A program made the position numbers and the translations under genes. From Rhodovibrio sodomensis (GTDB taxonomy: Bacteria > Pseudomonadota > Alphaproteobacteria > Kiloniellales > Rhodovibrionaceae): a stretch of DNA of 64,000 bases. Positions 18,013 to 26,280 of the stretch are shown here, one piece after another. Under the pieces are notes generated by a model. That model had not been told where the DNA came from. It saw only the letters and a list, made by a program, of their open reading frames with translations, and did not search any database. Numbering within the stretch: position 1 is the first letter of the stretch; every line of letters begins with the position of its first letter. The stretch lies in contig NZ_NRRL01000001.1 of assembly GCF_016583645.1 (NCBI RefSeq), positions 62,001 through 126,000 of the forward strand. Reading direction: 5' to 3'.

Positions 18013-18723
18013 ATGTCGGAAACGATCGACCACGACCTCGAACTGCTGCAAGCGCTCGGCATTCTCTGCGAGAACGAGGGGCTGGAGGTCTTCGACACCC
18101 GGCTGGCCGAGATGGTCGCCGCGCGCCGCGGCGCTGAAATGTCGAACTGGGATCACCGCGGCATGTCGGAGGCGGTCCAGAAGACCGCCTACTCCAAGGA
18201 CCCCCGGCGCAAGGTCGGCGCCTACATCTCCGGTGCCCGCAACAAGCCGATCGCCTGGGGCTACAACGGGCTGCCGCGCGGCATCGACGACAGTCCGAGC
18301 CGCCTTCAGGTCCGCAGCGCCAAGCTGAAGCTGATGGCGCACGCCGAGCGCAACGCGCTCGACAACGCCGAGCAGCCGGTCGTCGGCGCCACGCTCTACT
18401 GCACCCAGATCCCCTGCGCCGAGTGCGCCAAGAGCATCGTCCAGCGCGGGATCAGCCGGGTGGTCTGCCCGGAACCCGACCAGCAGGTGAGCGAGTACTG
18501 GCGCCAGGACGCCGCGATCTCGATGATCCAGTTCGCCGAGGCCGGCGTGACCCTCGAATGGTACGAGGGCCCGGCACTCGACCTGCTCGCCCTGCGCCGG
18601 CGGCTGTACCTGATGGGCGCGGACGCGCCAAGCCTGGAGCAGATCGCCGGCGGACTGATGCAGCTCGACGAAGAGACGTTCAAGCGCACGCTCTATCAGC
18701 TCACCGACACACCCCCTTTCTGA
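18013..18723 (+). CDS. Deoxycytidylate (dCMP) deaminase
   Basis: A 236-residue enzyme of the zinc-dependent cytidine deaminase fold. Zinc site: 'MAHAERNAL' (His110, catalytic Glu112) and 'PCAECAKSIV' (Cys135, Cys138). An N-terminal 'AYSKDPRRKVGAYI' matches the dCMP deaminase start of the domain. It converts dCMP to dUMP for thymidylate synthesis, and is often carried by phages and accessory regions. About 50 N-terminal and 60 C-terminal residues are extra to the compact domain. Confidence 0.88.
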   Translation: MSETIDHDLELLQALGILCENEGLEVFDTRLAEMVAARRGAEMSNWDHRGMSEAVQKTAYSKDPRRKVGAYISGARNKPIAWGYNGLPRGIDDSPSRLQVRSAKLKLMAHAERNALDNAEQPVVGATLYCTQIPCAECAKSIVQRGISRVVCPEPDQQVSEYWRQDAAISMIQFAEAGVTLEWYEGPALDLLALRRRLYLMGADAPSLEQIAGGLMQLDEETFKRTLYQLTDTPPF

Positions 18724-18758
18724 TCCAGCCATACCCCTCGCGTCCGGGCCGAGTTGCC

Positions 18759-18791
18759 GCGCCGGCGATGACACCCGATCATCGCCGGCGC
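18759..18791. terminator. Hairpin after the dCMP deaminase gene
   Basis: GCGCCGGCGATGA pairs perfectly with TCATCGCCGGCGC around a seven-base loop. Confidence 0.75.
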
Positions 18792-18855
18792 GCCAGCCCC
18801 ACCTCTCTCCGCGCAGCTTCGTCCTGACACCAACCGGAGGCCCGCAATTCGCCTG

Positions 18856-19057
18856 ATGTCACCAGCACATGCCCGGGTGATGAACCAGCTGGTTCGGCTC
18901 GCTTACCGTGACAACCGTCTGGTGGACGCAGCCCTGAAGCACTGCGCGCGCCGACGGGACCGCGGAGCTCCAGGAGGTGATGGATTTCATCAAACGTCAT
19001 CGCGTTCCGCCGATCCCAACGCCCAAGCCCGCAGGGCCGGCGCATTCGACCGTCTAG
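18856..19057 (+). pseudogene. Small ORF broken by a frameshift in a GC repeat
   Basis: Frame one encodes 'NQLVRLAYRDNRLVDAALKHC', then continues as Arg/Gly-rich nonsense. A different frame continues the protein sensibly as 'DGTAELQEVMDFIKRHRVPP' to a stop at 19055-19057. The shift falls in the alternating GC run near 18945; two extra bases there would restore a protein of about 66 residues. Sequencing error, slippage or decay are all possible. Confidence 0.5.
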
Positions 19058-19098
19058 ACTTTCGACACTGTCGGGAAAAATTTACGGTCCTTCCATCC

Positions 19099-19129
19099 GA
19101 CGGCGCCCCTCCTTCCAGAGGGCGCCGTC
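19099..19129 (+). repeat. Strong hairpin before leader 4
   Basis: GACGGCGCCC pairs with GGGCGCCGTC around an 11-base loop. Terminator or leader 5' domain. Confidence 0.6.
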
Positions 19130-19158
19130 CGATGGGCGGATCCCCGCCTGAGAGAGAG

Positions 19159-19330
19159 GTGCAGGACCTCGTCCGGTCCCAGGGCCCATCGGCCCCACGG
19201 CAAATTCCTGCCTGCAAGACCATGACTGCACCGCTCGTTCTTCATCGTCCAAGACGCGACGGGAATGACGGGCGGGACAACGGGACCCCTCCCGCCTGAA
19301 AAGACCGCCGGCGCGCTTGAACGCGCCGCG
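19159..19330 (+). promoter_or_regulatory. Structured leader RNA 4 (subclass C) upstream of the gene at 19373
   Basis: P1 GCAGG (19161-19165) with CCTGC (19207-19211); P3 GGGCC/GGCCC (19182-19195); long-range GGTCCC (19175-19180) with GGGACC (19282-19287); 'ACGGCAAATTCC' after P3 and 'GGACAACGGGACC' at the distal strand. A GGCGCGC/GCGCGCC-type hairpin follows near 19309-19326. The distance to the ATG is 85 nt, the longest of the set. Confidence 0.7.
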
Positions 19331-19372
19331 TGCGCCCGATCGCGTCGTCAGACGCATGAAGGACCCTTTTGC

Positions 19373-20530
19373 ATGCATCTCAAGATCGACGACACCCGCG
19401 CCAAGTCGATGGCCCGCCAGCTCAAGACGTTCCTCAAGGCCGGCGGCGGCAAGTTCGCGCACGTCAACGCCCTGGAAGCGACCGCGCAGATGCTGGGCTT
19501 CCGGAACCACAACGCCATGCTCGCCGCGCTGGAAGGAACCCGCGCACCGGTGATCAAGCAGATCGGCCAGCAGCCGCTCGCGCCTGGCAAGTGGACGCTT
19601 CTGTCCTACGGTCTGATCGACGTCCACACCGGCGAATACGAGGACGAGATCGGCCAAGTCGAGATCGACCTCGCACGCACCCTCTCCGATCCCGACCTGC
19701 GCGCGGCGATCGCCGCGGCCCAGCAGGGCGACGGCCGGATCTCGCCGCGCCTACTGCAGTGTCAGCCGGAGATCGACGCCCTGCTCGCCGGCCTTCCGCT
19801 CGCGGACGACGCGGACATCGACTCAGCCGCCTGGCTGGACGTCGGGGATTGGGCCGAGGAGCTGGACCAGCTGATGGACGCGCTCCTGGAACTGGATCCG
19901 GAGCGCGAGGTCAACGGGCTCGCGCTGATCGACGACAGCCAGGCGCACACGCTGATCGAGAAGATGGGCGCGCAACAGCAGTCAGATCCGATCGACGGCG
20001 ATGGCCGCGTCGTCGTCAACCCGGTCCCGTCGCGCGATCCCGACGACGCGATGCGCGGTCGCCCCGACTGGGAATACCGTGTGGTCGTCCATCGCGACGG
20101 CGCTTGGCGCGACATGGCCGGGCTCGAGAGTCTCGGCGAAGCCCTCGACGTCGCCGCGGCTTTCGCGGGCCAGCCGGCCGCCCGCCAGCCGGACGCACCG
20201 GCGCGCGACCCGGACACGCACCTGCCCGTGCGCTTCGAATTGCACGAGACCCCGCGTTTCCGCGACCAGCAGGAGCAGGCGATCGGCTCGGTGCTGATCA
20301 ACGGCCGCCCGCACCACATCACCCTGACCCGGGTCGCCGACCAGCTGCCCGAGGATGCCGATCCCGACGACCCGGACGCGGACCTGGCCGAGCGGCAGCA
20401 GCCCACCGACAGCCGGTTCGACTACCGGCTCGAGGCCCTGCAGGCGTTCGAAAACACCGACGACGCCTTCAGGCCGATCGAGCACGATACCGGCGAGTAC
20501 CTGTGCGTGATCACGCCCTACTGCCGCTAA
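19373..20530 (+). CDS. Leader-associated paralog 4: Glyoxalase_8-like head, acidic unknown C-terminus
   Basis: A 385-residue protein. The head is 'DDTRAKSMARQLKTFL' plus 'VNALEATAQMLGFRNHNAM'. The body includes 'WTLLSYGLIDVHTGEYEDEIG' and a long acidic stretch. A 'YRVVVHRDGAWRDMAGLESL' segment suggests a beta-rich domain. Start at 19373 with AAGGA upstream; the in-frame extension back to 19265 overlaps the leader. Terminator follows. Confidence 0.75.
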   Translation: MHLKIDDTRAKSMARQLKTFLKAGGGKFAHVNALEATAQMLGFRNHNAMLAALEGTRAPVIKQIGQQPLAPGKWTLLSYGLIDVHTGEYEDEIGQVEIDLARTLSDPDLRAAIAAAQQGDGRISPRLLQCQPEIDALLAGLPLADDADIDSAAWLDVGDWAEELDQLMDALLELDPEREVNGLALIDDSQAHTLIEKMGAQQQSDPIDGDGRVVVNPVPSRDPDDAMRGRPDWEYRVVVHRDGAWRDMAGLESLGEALDVAAAFAGQPAARQPDAPARDPDTHLPVRFELHETPRFRDQQEQAIGSVLINGRPHHITLTRVADQLPEDADPDDPDADLAERQQPTDSRFDYRLEALQAFENTDDAFRPIEHDTGEYLCVITPYCR

Positions 20531-20544
20531 GCCTTCGCGCTCAG

Positions 20545-20578
20545 GGCCGGCGTCGCAATCGTGCGACGCCGGCCTTTT
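20545..20578 (+). terminator. Rho-independent terminator
   Basis: GGCCGGCGTCGC pairs with GCGACGCCGGCC and is followed by TTTTC. Confidence 0.9.
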
Positions 20579-20591
20579 CTCCGCGGGCGGC

Positions 20592-20600
20592 ACCACTTTC
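20592..20600 (+). promoter_or_regulatory. ACCCAYTTYC-type box before the gene at 20637
   Basis: ACCACTTTC (one C short of consensus), 36 nt before the ATG and just after the terminator. Confidence 0.35.
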
Positions 20601-20636
20601 TACTCAGAAACCAAGACGCCCGGAGGTGCCGCCATC

Positions 20637-21506
20637 ATGCAAACGCCCGTCCGCCCCTACCCGATCGGCATCGTCGATGGCCCGGGCCTGCTCGAAAACG
20701 AGGGCGCCCGCGAAGCCGCGGCCGATGTCCGTAACCTGATCTGCGCTTCCAACGCCTCCGCCCGCGCCACCGGCGCAACGCGGCCGGACCAGCTCGCGGC
20801 CAACCTCGCCCACAACCTCGATGGCTGGGCCGAGGACCTCTACATCGCCGCCGAGAGCTGCGAGCGCCTTGCGCGCCTGGGTCACCTGACCGCCCTCCTC
20901 GCCGACTGCGGTCGCGTGCCCGGCATCGTCCTGGCCAGCATGCTCAAGGAGCAGCTCGCAGACCGTCTGCCCTACCTAGACCGCGTGGTCGAGCACGAGC
21001 GCGTTATCGCCGAGGAGGTCAGGCAAGCAATCCAGACGGTGCTGAACGCGCTCGCGCGCGACCGCCTCGAAGCCGGTACCCCGATGGACGCCAACGAACG
21101 GCGCGCCATGACCCTTGTTGGCGGCATCGTCGCCTCCAAGCCGGCGGCCTGGCGGCGAATCGCGCGCACGATCACAGCGAACGGTCGCCCGGATCTGCTG
21201 CCGAGTGTGCCGCGCATGGACTTCTGGCCGGCGCCGTTGCCCGACCCGGCCGCGCTGGGCGCGTTCCTGAACGACGACATCTGCCTTAGCGCCGCGCGCC
21301 CGCGTGTTCCCGAAGAAGCCGCGATCGCTTTCCAGGCGGCCGCCAGGACCCTGATCGACCAGGGCCTCAGCGTGCCGATGAAGTTGCGCGCCCTGACCCG
21401 GGAGAGCGTCCGCAAGGACCCGCATCCAGATCACGACTCGCCCGTACGCCAAGCGGCGCTCGACGCGCTTGAGGCGGACCTGCCCGAAACCCCCGCAGCA
21501 GCCTGA
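20637..21506 (+). CDS. Unknown protein
   Basis: A 289-residue, mostly helical protein ('LTALLADCGRVPGIVLASML', 'HERVIAEEVRQAIQTVLNAL'). GGAGG lies 10 nt before the ATG. The next gene follows after 11 nt, so the two form an operon. No family recognised. Confidence 0.65.
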   Translation: MQTPVRPYPIGIVDGPGLLENEGAREAAADVRNLICASNASARATGATRPDQLAANLAHNLDGWAEDLYIAAESCERLARLGHLTALLADCGRVPGIVLASMLKEQLADRLPYLDRVVEHERVIAEEVRQAIQTVLNALARDRLEAGTPMDANERRAMTLVGGIVASKPAAWRRIARTITANGRPDLLPSVPRMDFWPAPLPDPAALGAFLNDDICLSAARPRVPEEAAIAFQAAARTLIDQGLSVPMKLRALTRESVRKDPHPDHDSPVRQAALDALEADLPETPAAA

Positions 21507-21517
21507 AAGGAGCCTTC

Positions 21518-21970
21518 ATGGGCTGGTTTTCCCCGACCACCTTCGGCGGCGACCCGCCGCTCGATCTCCTGGCTGCGATCCAGGACGATATCGCCTACGC
21601 CAGACCCTTCATCCCGGTTCCGGATCGGCTGGACCGCGACAGCCAGTCCTACATCTGCGCGCACGCCGCCGACATTGATCGCTTCGCTCTCCAGGTCGCC
21701 GACAGCACCAAGAACGCCGACACGGCCCTGATGCCCGAAGTCGCCTGCGTGATCCTGATGGGCGCAGGCGCTCCAGTCTCCGATGCGCTCAAGGCGCGTC
21801 TGAGCGAGGCGCTCCAGGTCGACCCGCACGCGCTCGCCGGCGAACCGAACCGCCAGCGCTATCTGATGCGGCTGCGCACCGCGCTGGACAGCTACCAGCC
21901 GGGCCAGCCGACGCCGATCCCGCAGATCAACCTGATGGACCGCATCGTCGATCTGACAGCGGGGAGCTAA
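21518..21970 (+). CDS. Unknown protein
   Basis: A 150-residue protein beginning 'MGWFSPTTFGG', with a helical middle and end. AAAGGAG lies 5 nt before the ATG. Second gene of an operon with the gene at 20637. Confidence 0.6.
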   Translation: MGWFSPTTFGGDPPLDLLAAIQDDIAYARPFIPVPDRLDRDSQSYICAHAADIDRFALQVADSTKNADTALMPEVACVILMGAGAPVSDALKARLSEALQVDPHALAGEPNRQRYLMRLRTALDSYQPGQPTPIPQINLMDRIVDLTAGS

Positions 21971-22025
21971 CCACCCGCCCCACCACCATCTTCACAGACA
22001 CAACCCCTGTCTTGAGGAGGCGCGG

Positions 22026-22163
22026 ATGCAGAACCATCCCCTGACGCACGCCACCCCCGGGTTCACGTCGCCGATCCTGCCGATCATCCGGCTGACCGGC
22101 ACGCGATCTCCCCGGCGCCTCCGGGCCCTCCTCGCGCTCCCAGACCGCTGGCACAGCAGCTGA
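22026..22163 (+). CDS. Short ORF (45 residues) with strong ribosome-binding site
   Basis: GAGGAGG lies 5 nt before the ATG. The product starts 'MQNHPLTHATPGFTSPILPI' and ends Arg/Leu-rich. No similarity recognised. A hairpin terminator follows, so a short transcript unit is plausible. Confidence 0.45.
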   Translation: MQNHPLTHATPGFTSPILPIIRLTGTRSPRRLRALLALPDRWHSS

Positions 22164-22248
22164 GCTGACACAACCTGATCGCGCGGCCCTCTGACCGTGC
22201 TGCCGTGACATGACACGGATCCGTCCGGCTCCTCGCCGGACCCACAAG

Positions 22249-22280
22249 AAAGGCCCCGGGCTCACCGCCCGGGGCCTTTT
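22249..22280 (+). terminator. Rho-independent terminator
   Basis: AAGGCCCCGGG pairs with CCCGGGGCCTT, followed by TT. Another strong hairpin (GGCCTCCTT/AAGGAGGCC, 22302-22333) comes just before leader 5. Confidence 0.85.
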
Positions 22281-22349
22281 CGCATGTCGGCCAGACCAGG
22301 CCGGCCTCCTTGTTTTCTCGGGCCAAGGAGGCCGCCCCGGCCAGGCCGG

Positions 22350-22522
22350 ACCCACCTTGGTGACAGGGCCAGCGGACAGCCCACCGACCCCCGGCGCCAG
22401 CGCCGACGGTAAATCCGCTCTCTTCGACGATCGATTATCATCTCGGTTCCGAACGCCAGCGCGCTGGTCCGGTACCGGGAGGTCACGGGGTCGCCTGCCC
22501 GGATTTCGCGCTTCTGCGCGAG
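22350..22522 (+). promoter_or_regulatory. Structured leader RNA 5 (subclass C) upstream of the gene at 22558
   Basis: Begins with the box ACCCACCTTG (22350-22359). P1 AGCGGA (22371-22376) with TCCGCT (22414-22419); P2 ACCG (22383-22386) with CGGT (22407-22410); P3 CGGCG/CGCCG (22392-22405); long-range CGACCCC (22385-22391) with GGGGTCG (22487-22493); distal hairpin CGCGC/GCGCG (22507-22520). 'ACGGTAAATCCG' and 'GAGGTCACGGGGTCG' nearly match leader 3. Confidence 0.78.
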
Positions 22523-22557
22523 ACCAGACGCGCCTTGGACAAGGAGCCACCTGTCCC

Positions 22558-23580
22558 ATGACGACCATCCATCTCGACAAGCCCAAGGCCACCCAGATGG
22601 CCCGCAACCTCGCGAGCCACCTGGCCGAGGCGCACAGCCTCAAGCTGAGCCACGCCCAGTCGCTCACGGCCCTCGCCCGCACCCTGGGCTACAACGAAGT
22701 CCAGGTGATGAACCGGGATCTCAAGCTCATCGACACCGACCAGAGCGGCGTGCCCGACGTCACCGCGCTCGGCGACACGCGAGCACCCGCTCGCCTCGAC
22801 GGCTACGCCCTGGTGATCCTGGAGACGCCGTGGGGCGACGATCAGACCCTGCTGCGCTGCGAGGACGCGTTCTCCTGGCTCGCGTCCTTCTGCCTGGAGC
22901 GCTGGGAGCGGGAGGACATCGCCCGTGAGTCCGGCGTCGACGACCCGACCACCCTGTCCGACATGGGGGTCGTCCAGACCTTCTTCGATCACGCGAGCAG
23001 CGAGTTCGACTATCAGGTCATCGACATCGACCTCTCGACCACGACCGTGCCAACTGACCGTGTCTCCCAGAACCCAATCGAACTCCGCCAGCTGGCGCCG
23101 GGCAAGCGCCGCCCCCAGCAGACCGGCTGGGCGGTGCGTTGCGGCCAGATCGTGCGCGAGGGCGACCGCTTCGCGTCGGACGCCGAGGCGCGTGCGTACG
23201 TCGAGCGCCTGGCCGAACGGCATGAGCCCTTTGCGGCGCAGGTGATCGCACGCCTGGAGGACGCACGGCCGTTTCGCTACGTCATGACGGGCTCCTGCGC
23301 AGACGGCGACGCCTATACCCTGTGGCAGCACCACTTCAGCGCCCAGCACCCGCCCTCGATGCTGCGCTGGGTCTGGGACAGGGTCGAGGAGCGACTGGTG
23401 ATTGCCCAGGTTGTTGACGATGATGGCGGCGCGCAACCACTCACCGAAGCCGCGCACGCTGACCTCGAGGAGAGCCTCGCCGGCGCCAACGCGGACGCAC
23501 TCGAAGCACCGGAGAACTGGTCGCTCAACGTCGATGACACGATGCCGCCGTGGGCCGTCAAGGCCATGCGCGAGAGCTGA
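22558..23580 (+). CDS. Leader-associated paralog 5: Glyoxalase_8-like head, unknown C-terminus
   Basis: A 340-residue protein. The head 'DKPKATQMARNLASHL' plus 'HAQSLTALARTLGYNEVQV' is the closest match to paralog 3. A helical 'FSWLASFCLERWEREDIA' and 'MGVVQTFFDHASSEFDYQVI' region follows, then a beta-rich C-terminal half with 'RYVMTGSCADGDAYTLWQHH'. Function unknown. AAGGAG lies upstream of the start. Confidence 0.75.
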   Translation: MTTIHLDKPKATQMARNLASHLAEAHSLKLSHAQSLTALARTLGYNEVQVMNRDLKLIDTDQSGVPDVTALGDTRAPARLDGYALVILETPWGDDQTLLRCEDAFSWLASFCLERWEREDIARESGVDDPTTLSDMGVVQTFFDHASSEFDYQVIDIDLSTTTVPTDRVSQNPIELRQLAPGKRRPQQTGWAVRCGQIVREGDRFASDAEARAYVERLAERHEPFAAQVIARLEDARPFRYVMTGSCADGDAYTLWQHHFSAQHPPSMLRWVWDRVEERLVIAQVVDDDGGAQPLTEAAHADLEESLAGANADALEAPENWSLNVDDTMPPWAVKAMRES

Positions 23581-23630
23581 GCCCACCCAGGGGCTGAGGG
23601 CGCGTCACAAGCCTGAGACGTGCTCCAAAC

Positions 23631-23659
23631 GGCGGCGACCTGTCACACTGGTCGCCGCC
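23631..23659 (+). terminator. Terminator-like hairpin
   Basis: GGCGGCGACC pairs with GGTCGCCGCC around a nine-base loop. No T-run. Confidence 0.65.
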
Positions 23660-23688
23660 ACCCTCCTCGCTGATCAGATAGGGCCCCT

Positions 23689-23943
23689 ATGACCCAACCC
23701 TCCACGCGTCATCTCAAGGTCCAGGAAAACGGCGCCGACACACCCGAACACGCCACCGATGGGATCAACGGCGAGCTGCCGCTCGTGGAAATCCAGACCG
23801 AGCAGGGCCGGTTCACCGTGCGCACCAACCGTGACGGCAGCGTCGCGATCACCTTCCGCGGCGTCAGCATGGACCGCGACCGTCTGGCCGTGATGCCCGA
23901 AAGCAGCAAGTCGATCCGGCTGGCCGCGACCGACGACTACTGA
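23689..23943 (+). CDS. Unknown small protein
   Basis: An 84-residue protein. 'LPLVEIQTEQGRFTVRTNRDGSV' style strands suggest a small beta-sheet domain. No family recognised; single-gene unit between two hairpins. Confidence 0.55.
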   Translation: MTQPSTRHLKVQENGADTPEHATDGINGELPLVEIQTEQGRFTVRTNRDGSVAITFRGVSMDRDRLAVMPESSKSIRLAATDDY

Positions 23944-23973
23944 CGGGCCGGCCTTAGGCGCGACCGGCCTGGC

Positions 23974-24306
23974 TCATTGTCCGCTGTCCGAGTCCTGGAC
24001 GTAGCGGACGCCGCCGGTCGAGAGCTCGTAGAGCGTCTCGCTGTAGGGCAGTCGCGCGATGATCTCCGCCTGGCCCGCGACCCGGCCGAGCACGGCGGCA
24101 CGGCACAGAATGTTCACGCGATCCTGGTTGCGCGCGCACCAGGCATCCGCGCTGTCGATGAAATTGACCGAGCTGAGGCGGGTGATGATCACCGTGCGCC
24201 CCTCGGGCACCGCCCCGATCGGCTGCACCACGAAGATCGAGCAGGTCGCGTAAAACGGCCCGCCAGCGACCGCGAACAGCACCGCCAGCACGACAGCGAT
24301 CCGCAC
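23974..24306 (-). CDS. Secreted or membrane-anchored small protein
   Basis: A 110-residue product from a GTG start with GGGAGA 6 nt upstream. It starts with a hydrophobic signal or anchor ('VVLAVLFAVAGGPFYATC') followed by 'VVQPIGAVPEGRTVIITRL' and 'WCARNQDRVNILCRAAVL'. The longer frame back to 24360 adds only Arg-rich sequence. Three cysteines follow the hydrophobic stretch. No family recognised. Confidence 0.55.
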   Translation of the reverse strand: MRIAVVLAVLFAVAGGPFYATCSIFVVQPIGAVPEGRTVIITRLSSVNFIDSADAWCARNQDRVNILCRAAVLGRVAGQAEIIARLPYSETLYELSTGGVRYVQDSDSGQ

Positions 24307-24391
24307 ACGCTTTCTCCCTGATCGACAGCGCCCCCGGGCACCGACCCTACGCGCGATCAAACATCGGAGAAACCCCGGCGACCGCGGGTGA

Positions 24392-24401
24392 ACCCAATTT
24401 C
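24392..24401 (+). promoter_or_regulatory. ACCCAYTTYC box before the gene at 24432
   Basis: ACCCAATTTC, 30 nt before the ATG. Confidence 0.45.
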
Positions 24402-24431
24402 CTCAAGAATCGACCGACATAGAGGCGCTCA

Positions 24432-24905
24432 ATGCACACCCTGCCGACGTCGGCCAGGCTCGCCCTCCTGGAGCGAAGCCTGCTGCCTCGGGCCTGGTTC
24501 GCCGCCAGCTCGAACGATCCTGACAACTGGACGCCGCTCAACCCCGCATGGGGCCAGTGCGCCGTGACCGCGCTGGTGGTCCAAGACATCTGCGGCGGCC
24601 GCCTGCTGCGCTGCGTCGCCACGCTGCCGGGACACCGTCACCAGACAACCCACCTCGGGCACTACAAGAACCTGATCGACGGCCGCGAGGTCGACCTGAC
24701 CCGCCGCCAGTTCCCGCCCGGCACGCGCTTTTCCTACGCCGAGCCCAAGCGGGGCGGCCACGCGAGCACGCGCGCCTACCTGCTCAGCAACCCCGAAACC
24801 GCGCGGCGCTACCGCAAGCTTCGGGAGGCGCTCACCGTCCTCGCGCCCACGCTCATCGCGCCGGGCGACGCCCCCGCCACCAGACAAGAAGCCATCCATG
24901 ACTGA
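24432..24905 (+). CDS. YunG-like protein
   Basis: A 157-residue protein with the pattern 'WGQCAVTALVVQDICGGRLL' and then 'HYKNLIDGREVDLTRRQF', which matches the YunG-type family of unknown function (a conserved Gln-Cys near the front and His then Asp later suggest a papain-like or transglutaminase-like active site, by inference). Stop and next start overlap by 8 nt, so it is coupled to the following gene. Confidence 0.6.
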   Translation: MHTLPTSARLALLERSLLPRAWFAASSNDPDNWTPLNPAWGQCAVTALVVQDICGGRLLRCVATLPGHRHQTTHLGHYKNLIDGREVDLTRRQFPPGTRFSYAEPKRGGHASTRAYLLSNPETARRYRKLREALTVLAPTLIAPGDAPATRQEAIHD

Positions 24906-25617
24906 CGTGATCCACCTGATCTTTCCCGGCGAACTGATCGACGCGGCGAGTGCTGTACTGACCGGCACCGGCGATCCGGACACCGGACGACTGCCGCTGG
25001 AGACCAGGGCGAGCAACGCGGAGGTCGAGGTTCACGGCAAGATCTCCCCGATCCGGCACGGTCATGTCGAGCAGCAGGTCATCGTGAAACCCGCCGCGGG
25101 TGGCGACGGCCGTACACTGGGCTGCAAGACGGTCAGCCTGAAGGCGCCCCTCGCCACCAGCCCGATCGGCGAGATCACAACCACCGGGGTTGGCGGTAAG
25201 CCGCTCCAGGTCCTGATCTGCAGCGATCATGTCACCCTGGAGGTTCCTGGCGGGCAGGCCGACGACATCCAGGCCATCCTGGACGGCGACCGCGCGGCCG
25301 ACGAAAAAGCCGGCGCCTGCCTCTATAGCTACACCGCCGACTTCGGCGGTGGCTATCAGGCCGACATTAACGTCGTCGCCGGCGGCGACGGCGAGCTGCC
25401 CTACATCGACGCCAGCCTGTTCCTGAACGGCAGCGAGCTCGACACCCTCGAGCCGGACGAAGTTCTGCTGGGAGAACACTCCTTCTGCCACGACGACCTC
25501 ACCTTCGCCGTCACCCTGATCCGCGGCCGCGACAAGACGCCGGTCGTGCGTCCGACGCAGCAAGCCAAGCCGGCACGCCCGCGCCCGCGCAAGAGCGGTA
25601 GCGCCGTCTGGATCTAG
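24898..25617 (+). CDS. Unknown protein
   Basis: A 239-residue, beta-rich and acidic protein ('KPLQVLICSDHVTLEVPGG', 'LYSYTADFGGGYQADINVV') with a basic Pro/Arg C-terminus ('PARPRPRKSGS'). Overlaps the YunG-like gene by 8 nt. No family recognised. Confidence 0.6.
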   Translation: MTDVIHLIFPGELIDAASAVLTGTGDPDTGRLPLETRASNAEVEVHGKISPIRHGHVEQQVIVKPAAGGDGRTLGCKTVSLKAPLATSPIGEITTTGVGGKPLQVLICSDHVTLEVPGGQADDIQAILDGDRAADEKAGACLYSYTADFGGGYQADINVVAGGDGELPYIDASLFLNGSELDTLEPDEVLLGEHSFCHDDLTFAVTLIRGRDKTPVVRPTQQAKPARPRPRKSGSAVWI

Positions 25618-25642
25618 GTCTCGAACCACCCGGGAGCAGTTC

Positions 25643-26257
25643 ATGGGCTGGATCGCAACGTCCAAGCCGCGGGACATCGCGGCCCACTTCAAGGAGCGGA
25701 TGCAGAGCGCGCAGCCAGGGCGCGTCACCTACCGAGTGCTCGATCTGGCACTGCTCGACCACGCTACCGAGGGCTACGTCGCGATCGAGGAAACCGACCA
25801 ACGGACCGGACACGTCCGGGTGGGCGCGGTGATTCTGCAGATCCGCCACATCCCCAACGCCGCCGACGGACTGACCTTCGCCTACAAGCAGGTCTCCGAA
25901 TCCGCCGGACCGCAGCAGACACGCTGCCCGGAGCGGATCCTGGACCGGCTGAGCCCGACCGACAGCGCGGACGCCATGGCGTGGCGCGCGGCCTGCCGGG
26001 AGCGGCACGCGGCCCGTGCGGCCGCCCGTAAGATCGGATGGGGCGACATCATCGCTTTCGACGCGCCGATCGAACTCGCCGACGGACGGCGCTACGCGCG
26101 TTTCGCCCTGCTCGCCAAGAGCCGGTTCTTCGCCATCGAGCCGACCGGCGTCATCGGCCCTTGTGTTGTTCTCTCCCGGTGGCGCGAGCGAGGCGACTGG
26201 AAGAAGGACGGTCACACCGACCTGCCCGTGCGCCCGCGGCTCCGCCGGCGCAGGTAG
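25643..26257 (+). CDS. DUF6927-like protein
   Basis: A 204-residue protein. The start 'MGWIATSKP', a middle 'LALLDHATEGYVAIEET' and 'SESAGPQQTRCPERILDRLSPTDS..A..WRAACRER' match what I remember of the DUF6927 family found in phages and accessory regions (usual form 'MGW...', 'D.S.GP....CP..IL..L.P'). Role unknown. It precedes the DndC-like gene by 23 nt and may share its operon. Confidence 0.6.
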   Translation: MGWIATSKPRDIAAHFKERMQSAQPGRVTYRVLDLALLDHATEGYVAIEETDQRTGHVRVGAVILQIRHIPNAADGLTFAYKQVSESAGPQQTRCPERILDRLSPTDSADAMAWRAACRERHAARAAARKIGWGDIIAFDAPIELADGRRYARFALLAKSRFFAIEPTGVIGPCVVLSRWRERGDWKKDGHTDLPVRPRLRRRR

Positions 26258-26280
26258 GCGCCTGGACCAGGGAGGTCCGT

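Noticed and set aside
22350-22522. Leaders of subclass C as cobalamin riboswitches
   Set aside because: 'ACGGTAAATCCG' and the CCTGCC end recall the B12 riboswitch, but the B12-box core (GCCACTG) and required junction are missing, and the downstream genes are not cobalamin-related.
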